Part shown: positions 44,290 to 56,529 of the stretch, one piece after another
How the letters are laid out: each line of letters starts with the position of its first letter
How positions within the stretch are numbered: the first letter of the stretch is position 1
NCBI GenBank assembly: GCA_037962975.1
Contig: CM075675.1
Span: 5,590,001 to 5,654,000, forward strand
Direction of reading: 5' to 3'
Length of the DNA: 64,000 bases
Source of the DNA: Clitoria ternatea
Lineage: Eukaryota; Streptophyta; Magnoliopsida; Fabales; Fabaceae
Translations under genes and position numbers: made by a program
Notes under the pieces: model-generated
The model's input: only the letters and a program-made list of their open reading frames with translations
The model's database searches: none
Told to the model about the DNA's origin: nothing

Positions 44290-44933
44290 CATATAAAATA
44301 TCATGTGTATTTATAAATTATAATTTATTACAATTTATATTTCTTTATAAAATTATATACAAAAGCTTTAAACCAGTCCGACAAGTTAAAAATATTTTTT
44401 CAAAAGCTCAAAACTGACATATTTAAGTAAATAAAATTTGAAAAAAGTTTTAGTTTGATTTATATATTAAATAAGTTGGGTTAATAAAGATCTAAAATAT
44501 ACTAGACCTTAAACCCTTGATGAACGATCTGACCTATTCCTATTTCTGATTCCCACGCACATTTTAAACATGCACTTGTAGTGTTGTGGTTTGCCACGAT
44601 TTGGAAATTTTACGAAGTTAGAAATGATGTGATTTTTATACGTGAACTTGTTAGTTTGGAAAAAATATTTTAGTTGGTTTAGTATAAGAGTGGGATTGGA
44701 CTAAAATCTATGATAAAATGTTTCTTTAAAAACTTTATTGACAGATATAGAAAATTTCTTTTATGTTATCCAGGTAATCTATTAATTTTGTATATGGGTC
44801 AACTAAACCAAATCATGAGTGAATTAAAAAAAAGTATGAATTTGATTTTAAGAAGTGAATAAAAAAAGTATGAATTTGATTTTAAGAAGTACAGGATGAA
44901 ATTTTTTTAACTTTAGACTTAGTAAGTTGCAGC
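44290..44933. other. Gene-free AT-rich DNA
   Basis: No frame, repeat array or transposon end recognised, apart from a local duplication of AAAAAAAGTATGAATTTGATTTTAAGAAGT-type text near 44825-44890. Confidence 0.4.
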
Positions 44934-45257
44934 TAGGGATAGAAATGAGTTAGATTGGGAACCCATGACCTGACTTACTTAAAGTTTATATAGGTCAGAC
45001 TTGTCGGATTAAAAGGTTAGGCCTAAAAAATGTTTTAAGAAAACAAATCAGGTCATATCTAATTGACTTAACTACTAATTATTTATATATATATTTATGA
45101 CATATATATATATATATATTACATATGTACATAATATAAATTAATATTACAGTTATAATAATTTTTATAATATAAATTTTTATTTGGATTATTTGCGGTT
45201 GTAGACAAGATTTAAACCTTTCAAAGTATGATTTAATTTAACTCATTTTCATCCCTA
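44934..45257. mobile_element. Small hAT-like non-autonomous element
   Basis: Terminal inverted repeats TAGGGATAGAAATGAGTT (left) and the complement of AACTCATTTTCATCCCTA (right) match at 16 of 18 positions. Internal text is AT-rich with a TA run and no coding frame. An 8-bp duplication could not be found at these ends, so the family call rests on the terminal repeats. Confidence 0.6.
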
Positions 45258-46939
45258 AAGGACCTCATTTACCTTTTTAAATGTTACTTATTTTTCGGCT
45301 TATAAAAAAATTGAAAATGATATATTGGAAATAAGTGCATTATTTTATTTTTATTTTTCATCTAATTATTAGATGCATTTCAATAAAAAAAATTACCATT
45401 TTTAATGATTAAGCTCACCTTTATGATAGCCGAGTTAAGGTAACCAAAAAATCATAATTAGTTGGTTATTATTTATATAGCTCTCTTTAACGTAAGCCTA
45501 AAACACATGTTAATAGATAAAAAAGAGTTATAAGTTTTTGGTTTTAGTGTTTTAACTAATTTAGAAGACAAAAGAATAATTAAAACATATAGATAAAACA
45601 TATTTAATCCTAAAAAATATATTTAAAATTAAGATTAATATATGTATTCCATGATTTTCAAAATAAATGTGACATGATTTTGAATTAATTTTTAAATTTG
45701 TTTTCTTAAATATTCCCATATCACACATTAAAAAAATAATTTTATATTTTAAATTGTGACTATCCTGACTTTAGAATTGCGTAATACATCACCGTCGATT
45801 TCCTTAACTTTCTTCGTGTTTTGAAAAAAAAAGCGCAGGTTCATACTGTTGAAAAGACAAAAACTTGTTAACTTAATTTAGTGAACAATAGAATTTTACA
45901 TTTTTATTTTTTACTCAATCTATCTTTCTTTCACTATTTTATTATGAATTTTAAAATCAAACATCAAACAAATTTGTTTTTAGTGTTTAATTTTTTTCTT
46001 GAAGCAAATCAAATCCACAATATCATTAGTTTAGCTTATATGTTTTCTTTTCTATTTAGTTTGAGTAAGATAGAATCATTTTAAGTCATAAAATTTTCTC
46101 AGTGAAATTTTTTGTTTGTTGATATGTAGTCAGAGAAATAAAGTTATGAAAATGAAAAAATTTAAATGTTCATATTAATGTTTGATGCTATTTAAGACAA
46201 TTAACACTTTATTTGACATTAATTTTTTTTTTTAGGGTGAAAATGAAAGGGAAAGTTTATAAAGTTAGGTTGATTTTGAACATATATAGATCAAGATCTT
46301 AGCTGAAAGGGTGATAGGAGAGCACCTAGTAATGGTAAAGTGTTCATTGTTTTGGAAAACAGCAGTTTGTTGTTTCCTAGAAAAAGTTAAGGTTTTCTCT
46401 CATGGAAAAAGGTTGATTTGGAAGATTCAAGGTTGTCGGCAACTATGTACTTGTTTGATGGATAGTTATGTAACCAACGGGTCCGAGAAATGAAAAATAT
46501 ATTTATTTTATTTAACGAAAAATTAATTATTTTAAATAGTAATATTTAAAATTAATATAAATTATTAGATTTTTATTATTTAAACAGACCTTATAACTAA
46601 CTGTTTCGTGTTGTAAATTCTGGTTTCTAGAACTTTGGGCTGTATTCGATTTTTCTCTCTTCAAAGCATTTATTGGATAGAAATGTTAAATTAACACGAA
46701 CGGAACGGATTAATGGTCCATTTTGATAAATTAGACAAACGAGAGAAAAAAAAATACGAGAAAGAATTAGAATTTATATAAGAGTTTGAGACAATTTTAT
46801 ATGCATGAATCATATAACTGAATTTGGATTAGGTGTAGTTATGCTTTTAAAATTGATTATTTAAATAATCGATTTTAAAAGTTTTAAATGTTTTTGAATA
46901 CATGAAACCTAGATATCATACAATCTAAGAGACAAATGG

Positions 46940-46971
<32 letters not shown>

Positions 46972-48175
46972 TGGTTTTAAGTTTAATAAGATGTATGGGT
47001 AATTTGTAATGTTACATATAAAAACTCTCACAGATAATTAAACCTCATTAAGGGGGAATTGATTAATGTACAATATTAGTTGGTATCTTGAATGTTAAGT
47101 GCTTTAAAGAGGGCTCTGGTGTTGGCACATTTTATTAGAATTTATTTGGGTACTTATTCTGAATAGAAATTTTCAGTCACAAATGAAAATGAATAGTGAA
47201 ATGTTATTTTAAATAAAATAGATGTATTTGAGTAATTAGCATTTTTAATTAGTTAGTAGTGTTTTAAAATAATGTTTTAAGATTTTTAGTTATCTTATCT
47301 CTTACTAATTTAAATAATTTATATTTCTATGTTTTATTTTATTTTTAAAAAAATTCATAATTTTCATAAGAGATAAATGTTTATTTGATTAAATTTAACA
47401 ATAATAAATATTAAATTTTTTACTTGACACTCCATAAATAAATAAATTTATTGTAATTTATCAAAATTCATATTTTTAGAATATAAATTAACAATTTATA
47501 ATTCATAATTTTTAAGATGATAAATAATTTGTCATGGTTTTTACTTTTTACCTTTGTGCAACGTTTTTTAAGCTTCCAGCTACACTTTTCCTGAATTGGC
47601 TAACATCATGCTGGATTTGGCATTCTAACTGTATCAAATGACATAACTTTTATATTTTTTATTTTCATAACTATATTTCTTTAACGACATACTAAACATA
47701 TATTTAATTGAAAATTAATAGCAATTGAGAACTGTTATTAGAATTGGATCAAACCGATCAATTTGAACAATATTGTAAATTGATTAAGTAATTAATTAAT
47801 ATAATTTTTTTATTGTAACTAATTTAACAATGTTTTAATTTTCAATTTGTTTCAATCGTCGGTTTTACCACCAATTTAACAATGGATCCAGTTTGAAAAT
47901 GAGTGGAATCAATTTTAAATTAGTTGAAATGCTCGTCAAACGAGTGTTTTAGAAAATTATAAATTGCCACTTGGGCTTTGCGTAAATGACAGACCTTTGC
48001 ATGCATGAGGCTTCGTTTCGTTTGGTTGATTTTTTTTTCACCAAAAAAATAAGTTGTTTTTAAGCTAAAATAAAAAATAACAGTAAAATTATTGGATTGT
48101 TTAATTAATCATTTGTTGTCAGCATGCGAGGGCGGTGGCAAGAAATTATTGTGTCTCTTGACTGACTAATAATCA
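45258..48175. other. Gene-free AT-rich DNA
   Basis: No credible frame on either strand; short frames near 45881 and 46311 have no homologous look or coding bias I can defend. A TA run lies at about 46938-46964. Confidence 0.4.
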
Positions 48176-48350
48176 TTGTTATCAAACTGAACCGGTTGAG
48201 TTAGTCCGACCGGCTAAATCGTGAACTGCTTAGGTGATCGGTCCAGATCAATTCTTTAATATTACCAGTTTAATCACGGTTGAACCCCGATTATAACACG
48301 GTTTTCATGAACCGGTAACCGGTCCGATTCTAAAAACATTACTAATAATC
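48176..48350. repeat. ACCGGTT-rich hAT-like repeat fragment
   Basis: Contains GAACCGGTTGAGTTAGTCCGACCGG and GAACCGGTAACCGGTCCGATTC near its ends, similar to the repeat at 53633-54106. No clean ends or target duplication. Confidence 0.4.
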
Positions 48351-48689
48351 ATGCGATTGTAATAAGCTTCAGTTCTTTTTTTTTTTTAAACAACTTCAGC
48401 TTTTATTCATAAATAAGGAGAAATGGGGTGGTGTTCACACAAAGAGTATAAAATACAAAATCCTAGAGAATTTCTCTAAGGATTAGGTTTATTATTTTTC
48501 AATAATGTGTCACTTAGCTTATAAAGTGCGTCTAAAATATACATTTATACCTAGGTTAAACAAAGGGGGCCAAACCCATTAGGCTATGACTAACAATAAT
48601 CATCTTATTGCTAAGGTAGAAGGGATTAGGAGACTTGTGGGCCCCCCTGATTTTGAGGGAAAGAGGTGGTAATATGAGTCTATAGATTG

Positions 48690-49163
48690 GGTCGGACTAT
48701 TTGTTTAAACTCATTTAATATGGGTGGATTAATAAAAGAAAATGGACTAAAAATGTTGTCCCAGTCTATATTCTATGTGGTCCGCGGCGGGTCAGCAGGC
48801 TAGCTTGTTTTTTTTTGTCTTATATTCTATGTTGTCTATATTCTAAATTTTTACTATTTAAAATTTTTTTAAAAAAACTTTAGATATAAAAACTAGATTT
48901 TACCTTTTTTTTAAAACCAATTTTTTTTAATCAACCTAATTTATTTCATTAAAAGTTTAAATAAGTTATAAATACATAATATATTAATATAAATATTTTT
49001 TTATTAGTAGTCCGATAGGCCAGCTCGGCCCGACCCGTTTCTTGACGGACTAAAATAGATCATGCTTATTTGAAAAAACGAGTTTGAATTATTGACTTAA
49101 CCTACCTATTTTTAATGGATCAAATAAGCTAACCTACGGGGCAAGCTCAAATTGTCATCCCTA
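48690..49163. repeat. Degraded hAT-like element, right end preserved
   Basis: GGTCCGCGGCGGGTCAGC, GGCCAGCTCGGCCCGACCCG and the right end CAAATTGTCATCCCTA are typical of the TAGGGATG terminal-repeat group. The matching left end was not found. Confidence 0.4.
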
Positions 49164-49790
49164 AGGAAAACATGTAAAATAATCTTCATTAGAAAAAAAA
49201 GAGTAAAATAATTATTTTTACTGTGTAATGCGATGATACAGAACCATACCATACAATAATAGTCTATGGAAACACATATAATCAAATGGACTTATTCTTC
49301 GACACAAAAATGTATTTAGTAGTGAATGACAGAAAGTGTAAGAATCTGATATCTTGCACATGGACTCATCATACTGGGCTTGGAGTCATGTGATCCGTTG
49401 GGCTAATCATTAACAAAGTTTTTGATTTGCATTCGGAGATTAAGGAGTGCATAGATTAAAGAAAGTGAAACTGACCCTAATATTAATTTTAATTTTTAGT
49501 ATTACGAAGTGATTCTATTATATTTTTTATCAATATTATTTCATATATGATATAATTTTTATTATAAAATATTATTTTATTAATATTGGTCCGATCGTGG
49601 TTCAACCATTGAACTATGAATTGGTATTTGATCAGTTTAATGATCAGTCTGATTTTTAAAACATTATTTGTAAGTTTTTTGGATTTTTAAATTTGAAAGT
49701 CAATGAATTTGATTTGTAGATAAAAGAGGTATTTAGTTTTGGTGCCTATGGAATAATTTTTTCGTATACATTTTTATTTTGAAGCCCTAC

Positions 49791-49981
49791 TGTAACATCT
49801 TAACCTTGGTTAATGATTAATTGCATGCTAATTAATACTTAAGAGTGGATGTTTTATTAATTAATTAAAAGAATGTGGAATTTATGTGTTTACCCTTAGT
49901 GAAAAGTCATGAGCCATTTCTAACTTCATTCACTCTCCCTCTTCCACTTTGTTCACGCGTGCAAGTAGAGAAAAGGAAACC

Positions 49982-50012
<31 letters not shown>

Positions 50013-52150
50013 CTTCTTCTTCTTCTTCTTCTTCTTCTTCTTCTTCTTCTTCTTCTTCTTCTTCTTCTTCTTCTTCTTCTTCTTCTTCTTCTTCTTCTTC
50101 TTCTTCTTCTTCTTCTTCTTCTTCTTCTTCTTCTTCTTCTTCTTCTTCTTCTTCTTCTTCTTCTTCTTCTTCTTCTTCTTCTTCTTCTTCTTCTTCTTCT
50201 TCTTCTTCTTCTTCTTCTTCTTCTTCTTCTTCTTCTTCAGTTCCTACAAATTAAAGTAAGACTCTTGTGCCAATTTCCTTCTCCTTCTTCAGTTCCTACA
50301 AATTAAAGTAAGACTCTTGTGCCAATTTCCTTCTCCTTCACGCGACAGCCATTGATTCTTGGAGAAAAGCTTCAATTTCATGAAATTGTTAAAGAAGCAT
50401 TTTGGAACTTGATTTTGCGCGGGCAGCTTTGGGCTCATCAGGGTTTTAACGTTCTTCAATTTCAAGTGATTTTAGAATGATTTAAGGTGTTGGACAGCTT
50501 TGGGGTATTCCGAACTTTGGTTTCGGTGATTGACAGCTTAAGTTAGAAATTGTTTGGTTTTGGGAATTGTAATCGGGGAGTATTCGGATAGCGTTAAGAT
50601 GGCATTTTGAGTTTCTGGAGCGTAGGAATTAAGGTAAGGGGAGCAGTTATATTTTAAATGTATGGCTTATAGACGGGTTAAGGGTATATTTATATGCTTG
50701 TGACTTATGGGTTTTGTGATTCATAGTGAAGTGTTGTAAACTATGATGATTTAAATTAATAGATTTATGATGTGTTGGTAATATACCCCTTTATGTATGA
50801 TATTTTGAGAAGTGCTTGTTTATTTTGGTAATTCTGTCCATTGTGCCATAATTGTACTGCATGGGATGCGATAAAATAAATGAATTGATGTTATTATGAT
50901 TGCATGAGATGCAATGAAAGATTTGTTGTGTTGTAATATTGCATGAGATACAAGGAAATGATAGAAATGATGTAATATATTGCATGTGATGTAAGAAAGT
51001 GATTAAATGAATGTTATTATATAGCATGAGATGCTTATCATTGATGAATTATATGTGAAATGAGATTTCTATATTGGTGATTTCAAGGATTCCACAAAGG
51101 CCTTGAGTGGGACTCAAGGCAAGCCTATTGAGTAGAACTCAGGGCTAGCCCGCAATACTGTCGTTGTCGTTGAGAGTGATTGTGTTGCATGATAGGGAAA
51201 ATAATTTGGTACCAGTAAAACGACCATATTAGTTGAGAGCTGAATATGATTAATATGGCTGAGAGCCTTTGTGTTGCAACATTATAATGTATTATATGTT
51301 TATTTGGATCTGCTTGAATGTGTACATTGACATGTATTCGAGAATGTGATAGCTTGAGTTAGCCTATGAATTGATTGATATTGAGAATATCTGATGGTTT
51401 GTGATTATGTTGAATGACAACAAGTTTTATAGAAAAATTATGATATAGTGATATATGCTATAGAATCGGATAGGTTGAGATCCGATTCAATAACTGTCAT
51501 TTAACATATAAAATGTTCACCCCTATTTTGTGGCTATTTTTCAGTGGGACTAGATCACGATGGTGATCGGTGAGATGTCACCATGCTTGTGCGGGAAGCA
51601 TTGTATATATCCGTGCATGTTTTGTATAGTTATTGGTGATGTGGCCTTGGCTAACTCTTGTTTATAGTCATCTTGATTATATGTATATATGTATATCCTG
51701 CATAGTAGATTTAGGTAGCTGACAGATTCACTAGAAGCCTAGATTATGTTTTGGATCCATGTATATGATGATGATATAGATTATGTTGATATGTTGTTGT
51801 GGTGACCATGGATGGTCCTATATTATTACATGGGATGTATTATGTTCAGGAAATGTGGTTGAAAACCTTTGATGCATTACATAATTGTTATGGGCAGGAC
51901 TTGTACATGCATAGCATTGAGATAGATTATGCATTGGAATCTAGTTTGATGGTGGACCATTGAAATTTGATTTTTCATATGATTTTTATGCATAAACATG
52001 GAAATGGATGGAGAGGTCTTTTTACATTTTATGATGTTTAGATGCTTGAGAATGGTTCTTATAGGTTAAGCATATGGTTTAAAGTTCGCATGAATATGAA
52101 TGAATCAAATCCATGGAGAAATGGTCCATGAGATGACCAAACATACAAAA
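49791..52150 (+). mobile_element. Truncated TGTAAC-type LTR carrying a giant CTT run
   Basis: Starts TGTAACATCTTAACC. It follows the layout of the other LTRs: a CTTCTT-rich stretch, then GGAATTAAGGTAAGGGGAGC near 50626-50645, then a promoter-distal part with repeated GCATGAGATGC-type words near 50860-51040. No 3' terminus or target-site duplication (left flank CCTAC) was found, so the right boundary is approximate. Confidence 0.55.
49983..50238 (+). repeat. (CTT)n microsatellite, about 85 units
   Basis: An apparently perfect CTT/TTC run of 256 bp. It translates as poly-Ser or poly-Leu in two frames, which are artefacts. It lies where related LTRs have only short CTTCTT tracts. A duplicated block of about 52 bp (TTCTTCAGTTCCTACAAATT...) follows at about 50233-50336. 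Confidence 0.95.
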
Positions 52151-53632
52151 ATTGATTGCCAATCTGTTAGAAATCTAGTTAAGTCTAAGGAGTCTTAATC
52201 TTCTCCCTATGTCAAATGTCAATCAAGTTGCAAACATTTTAACAAAGCCTATAGTTGTTAGTCCCTTTTATTTTCTTCATTCCAAGCTTGAAATACTTGA
52301 TATTTACATTCTAGCTCGACGGGGATCTTAGAGTAGATTAATTATGTTAATATGGATTTGTTAAGAGTACTTAGTTAATACTTGTTATTATTTCTCTATG
52401 TATATATGCTCTCCTTTTGTATTCATTCTTTCAATCATAACAAGAAACTCTTTATGCATCTATCTCTATTTCTGACGCGAGTTGCATAGCTAATAGTTAT
52501 TTTTCTTTCCATTTCTTCTCATTATTCTATTATATTATTTATTTTAGAATAAACCATTAAGTTAGTTCTCAAAATTGTACGGGTCAAGCACTTTAATCTC
52601 TAAAGTTTTTAAAAACTTCCAATAATCCTTAACATTACAAAATATCAATCATTTTAGTACTTTTATACTTTGTTTTTTACTATCCTTTTATTCTAAAATT
52701 AAAAATACTAATTTAAGATTTTAAAATTTCAAGACTAAAATGCCCAATGCATATATTTTCAATAACTATCCGGCAGTTTACAAATTTATTTTATGACATA
52801 TTTCGTTTTCTCTCCATTTCTTTTCATCACTCTGCAATATCATTTATTTTATGGCACATTTCACTTATTTATTTATTTATCTCCTTTTTTTATACATGAT
52901 CATGCGCAAATACAATTTCCCTGAAAAAACAATTAGATGTGTATTGCACGATTTTTATTAAACCCAAAAGTTCCATCATTATTGAAATATATGAACGATT
53001 GTTGACTGACTCTAACATTGTGCTTATTTTATATAAATGATTCTATCAAAGTCAATAGCCAAATATTCTAATGAAATCATAAGAATGAACCATTTTTGAC
53101 CCAAAAAAAAGAAGAATGAACCATTAAAAATATTTGGGAAAACTATAAACACAGAGCAAAGGAGTGTGAAAGCAATCAAGGGAACAATACGAGGACTCTT
53201 ATAAATGTAGTGCAATTAAAAGTCAACCAAAGTAGATAAACAATAATTGTTTATGGATGTGTGCTTCAATCATCAACCTTGAAAATGAATCCACCGTTTC
53301 TGTTGTAATAATAGGGGAAAACAGCAAGAATTTGCAGCAACTTTAATTTTTTATTTTAAGAAACTTCAATACATTGAGTTGTTCCCTGAATTTCCCCGCT
53401 GGTTCTTTCAAAATAGTTAATAAGTATATAAATTAAGGAACTTTGAACCTGATCACTTCAATCTCCTCTCACTTATGGACTCACTCCACCAAAATTAATT
53501 AAATCAAAGAATAAAAAAAAGATAAAAGTGAGAATCATAAAAATTATGTATAGGGGAATAATGAATAATTGAATATGATTTTTACTATGGATTACATTTA
53601 TAATTATCTATTATATAAGCAACAAACTATAG
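52151..53632. other. Gene-free AT-rich DNA
   Basis: No credible frame, array or element end recognised. Confidence 0.4.
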
Positions 53633-53981
53633 TTTTAAAAACCTAACCGGAGCGGCCGATTCGATTGGGAACCGGTCAGGGTACCAGTCTAGATAAGGGA
53701 AAAAAACTGGGGCATTTCAGAACCGGTCAAAACCAGTTGAAAAACAGTATTGAAAACCGGTTGGACTGGTCAGATTTCTAAAATTATTTTTTTACTTTTT
53801 TTGCTATTTTTTAAAAATTCTATTAAAAATATTTTTAAATAAATAATAGACTTATATATAATATTTATATATTATTTTTATTTATTATAATTTTTTAATT
53901 TTATAAAAAATATAATATAATCCTTAGTTAACTTAGTTTATATAATTTATTGTTAATATATCAAGAATTATATCATTATAT

Positions 53982-54021
<40 letters not shown>

Positions 54022-54106
54022 GACCGATTCGACCACGATTCAACCGAACCATGAATTAGTAATACCTTCACTAGTTTGATCACCGGACCAATTTTTAAAA
54101 CCTTCC
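53633..54106. repeat. ACCGGTT-rich repeat with TTTTAAAAA ends, hAT-like
   Basis: Left end AGTTTTAAAAACCTAACCGG and right end CACCGGACCAATTTTTAAAACC are imperfect inverted repeats. The interior has several AACCGGT words and a TA run at about 53988-54019. The family is uncertain and no target duplication was confirmed. Confidence 0.45.
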
Positions 54107-56112
54107 AACAAACAATTAATACAAACTAATATTATGAAAAAAAATAATGGTTGGATTCTTACTAAATACAAGTTTTAGAGAAATAAAAAATCTTAACTAT
54201 AATCATGTCTAAACTTAAGTAATATTGTTACATGGGGTTAATAAAAAAAAATACCAAACCTTCTAATTTCAATTTGACATCAAAACTCTAAAGTAAATTG
54301 ACAATTTGCAATGGATTTTCCTATCTTCATTGGTCAATATATGTAGTTATCTTAAATTCTTTTCTTTCCATTGTCATGATCACATTCACAAAAATATCAG
54401 TATATGAGCACCAATGAGAGATAAGTATTGAACATGGGTGGTGACATTGTCAAAGCTAATAAAACAACACAATTTTCTAACATGCTACAGTGTTTGGTTA
54501 CATAGTTGGGTCCTTGGTCATTTTCAGTTAGTCATAGTCAAAAATACCAATTAATTAACAACATAAAAATCTCAATCCTTCTCCAGTTTTTTCTTTTGGT
54601 TCCAAAATTTCCATGAGTATTATAAACTTAAATTCAGCAATTAAAGAAGGGGTAGAGGCCAGAGACACAAATGAAACACACTGTTTTGGTGGGTGATGTC
54701 AAGTTATGACATAGATGGCTATTCCTGTGACTGGCCAAGAAAGCACCATGTGAAGTTCTTTGCATAGTACAAAAAACTTTTTGAATAATCAATTAAATAA
54801 AATAATCCCCACGATACAGTTGGATGAAACTTCTCACATACATCATTAATAATACATGACTAAGAAACTTCTCACATACATTATTAATACATCACTGAAT
54901 CAATTTTTATATACAAATGTATATTGTATTATCATACCTCCTCAAACAACACCCTTTCACTTAATTATTGTTTACTTAAAAAAGGTAAGTTAAAATATTT
55001 AAATTTCTATGAAATTTATAATTTTTAAAATCATCTATTGGGTTATTGGACTTATTATTCTATTCTCATTATTTATTTTCTCCTTATTTAATTTATATTT
55101 ACTTAATGTCCAATTATTATAAAAGAGATAGATAATATAATTGATGTATTTTATTTATTTTTTATTAAATTAAAATTATTCAATTATTATAAAATAGATA
55201 AATCATCTAATAGATGTATCTCAAGTATTTTATTTTAAAAAAGATAATACTACATAAATAAGTTTGTTTTGGTTATATGTATATGTATAATGACATGCAA
55301 AATTTAAAATAAAGGGGACAATTTTTTTAAAAAAAACCCTTATATTAAAGAATGGGATAATACTATATTATTAGAACATCTAAACTAATACCTTATGGGT
55401 AAAGAATGAAGAGCCATTTTTTTTTTATGAAGGATTATGCTTAACACCCTTCCTGATTTTAAGCTATTTCACAACCATTTCCATATTAGTTTATACTATA
55501 TCATTTGATTCCTTACCCAAAAGCAATATATTATTTTATACTATATCATATATCATCATTCAGATACAATATTATTTGAGATTTAATCACAATTAAAGTT
55601 TTTTATCACTTTTAATGATATGTTTAGAACTCATTTTAGCATCTTAACTTGGTTTACAATTGATCAAAATCCAATAATCTTTTTTCTTTATTTTTTTATA
55701 CAAGTACAATTTGTCGAAATTATTAAAAAATAAAGAGAAACATTACTTTTATTTAACATGTTTGAAATTTAATTTTCACTCTAAAATTACTTCTAATATT
55801 AAATAATTTAAATTGTAACTAACAAAAAAAATGTTATAAATATATATATACTTACAGTAAAATAGCGAAGTTAACAAACAAAAAGTACTATATTCCAATA
55901 TAGCTTTCACGGCACACCTCAGCAGCAACTCCTTAAAATTTTGCTTAAAAAAAAAACAGGTTCTTTCCACCTTAGCATCTATCCCAACAGGGCTTTAAAT
56001 GGACCTTAAAATTCTCTAAATTTTGCAGATACAGTTTCTCTCTTGTTCTTTCTCATCCTCTTTTTCTCTTTGGTACCCTTCTTTGTGTTTTGTCTCCTAA
56101 TTGTTCACAACC
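54107..56112. other. Gene-free DNA upstream of the 56.1-kb gene
   Basis: No credible frame. The last 100 bases are CT-rich (TTTCTCTCTTGTTCTTTCTC), as in many plant 5' leaders. TTTAAAT near 55995 is a weak TATA candidate. Confidence 0.4.
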
Positions 56113-56529
56113 ATGTTAGATACTGTGTTGGATTTCTTCACTCAAGCTGCATCCAGCTCAGCATTCATCTTCTGCTTCTGCAATTTGATCATAGTTATTA
56201 TCCTACTGGACTTGAGGCCTAGCCTCAGTGTTCACCAAGAAAGTGGAATCCCTCTTTCCATGGTTGTAAATCAGAAACAAGGAAAAAACTTCAACAAGGG
56301 TCTTGTTGAAAAAGGCACAGCAATAGAAGTGCCAAAAGTGGAGGAAGTAGTAGAACTAGAAGCAGTTGACAGCATTGAAATTGAAGGCAACATTGATGAA
56401 TGCTGCAGCAATGAAGAAGAGGAGAAGGAGGAAAAGGTAGAAAAGGAAGAGGATGATGAGCTGAGGAGAAGAGTGGAAGAGTTTATAGAAAAAGTTAACA
56501 AAGGATGGAAAGAAGAGTTGTTGACTTGA
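56113..56529 (+). CDS. Small single-pass membrane protein with DUF761-like C-terminus, 138 aa
   Basis: The start chosen is the ATG at 56113; the frame is open four codons further up only from a TTG. Residues about 15-34 form one hydrophobic segment (SAFIFCFCNLIIVIILLDL), preceded by an amphipathic stretch. The middle is polar, residues about 94-113 are almost all Glu and Lys, and residues about 114-135 (DELRRRVEEFIEKVNKGWKEE) resemble the short C-terminal motif of the plant DUF761 ('cotton fibre expressed protein') family. Members are short, intronless and of unknown function. The charged tail probably faces the cytosol, but topology is inferred. The CT-rich leader just above supports a real transcript. 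Confidence 0.72.
   Translation: MLDTVLDFFTQAASSSAFIFCFCNLIIVIILLDLRPSLSVHQESGIPLSMVVNQKQGKNFNKGLVEKGTAIEVPKVEEVVELEAVDSIEIEGNIDECCSNEEEEKEEKVEKEEDDELRRRVEEFIEKVNKGWKEELLT

Noticed and set aside
49875..50306. Poly-Leu and poly-Ser frames
   Set aside because: They are translations of the CTT microsatellite.
49791..52150. Complete solo LTR starting at 49791
   Set aside because: No TG...CA right end followed by CCTAC could be found, so only a truncated LTR is claimed.
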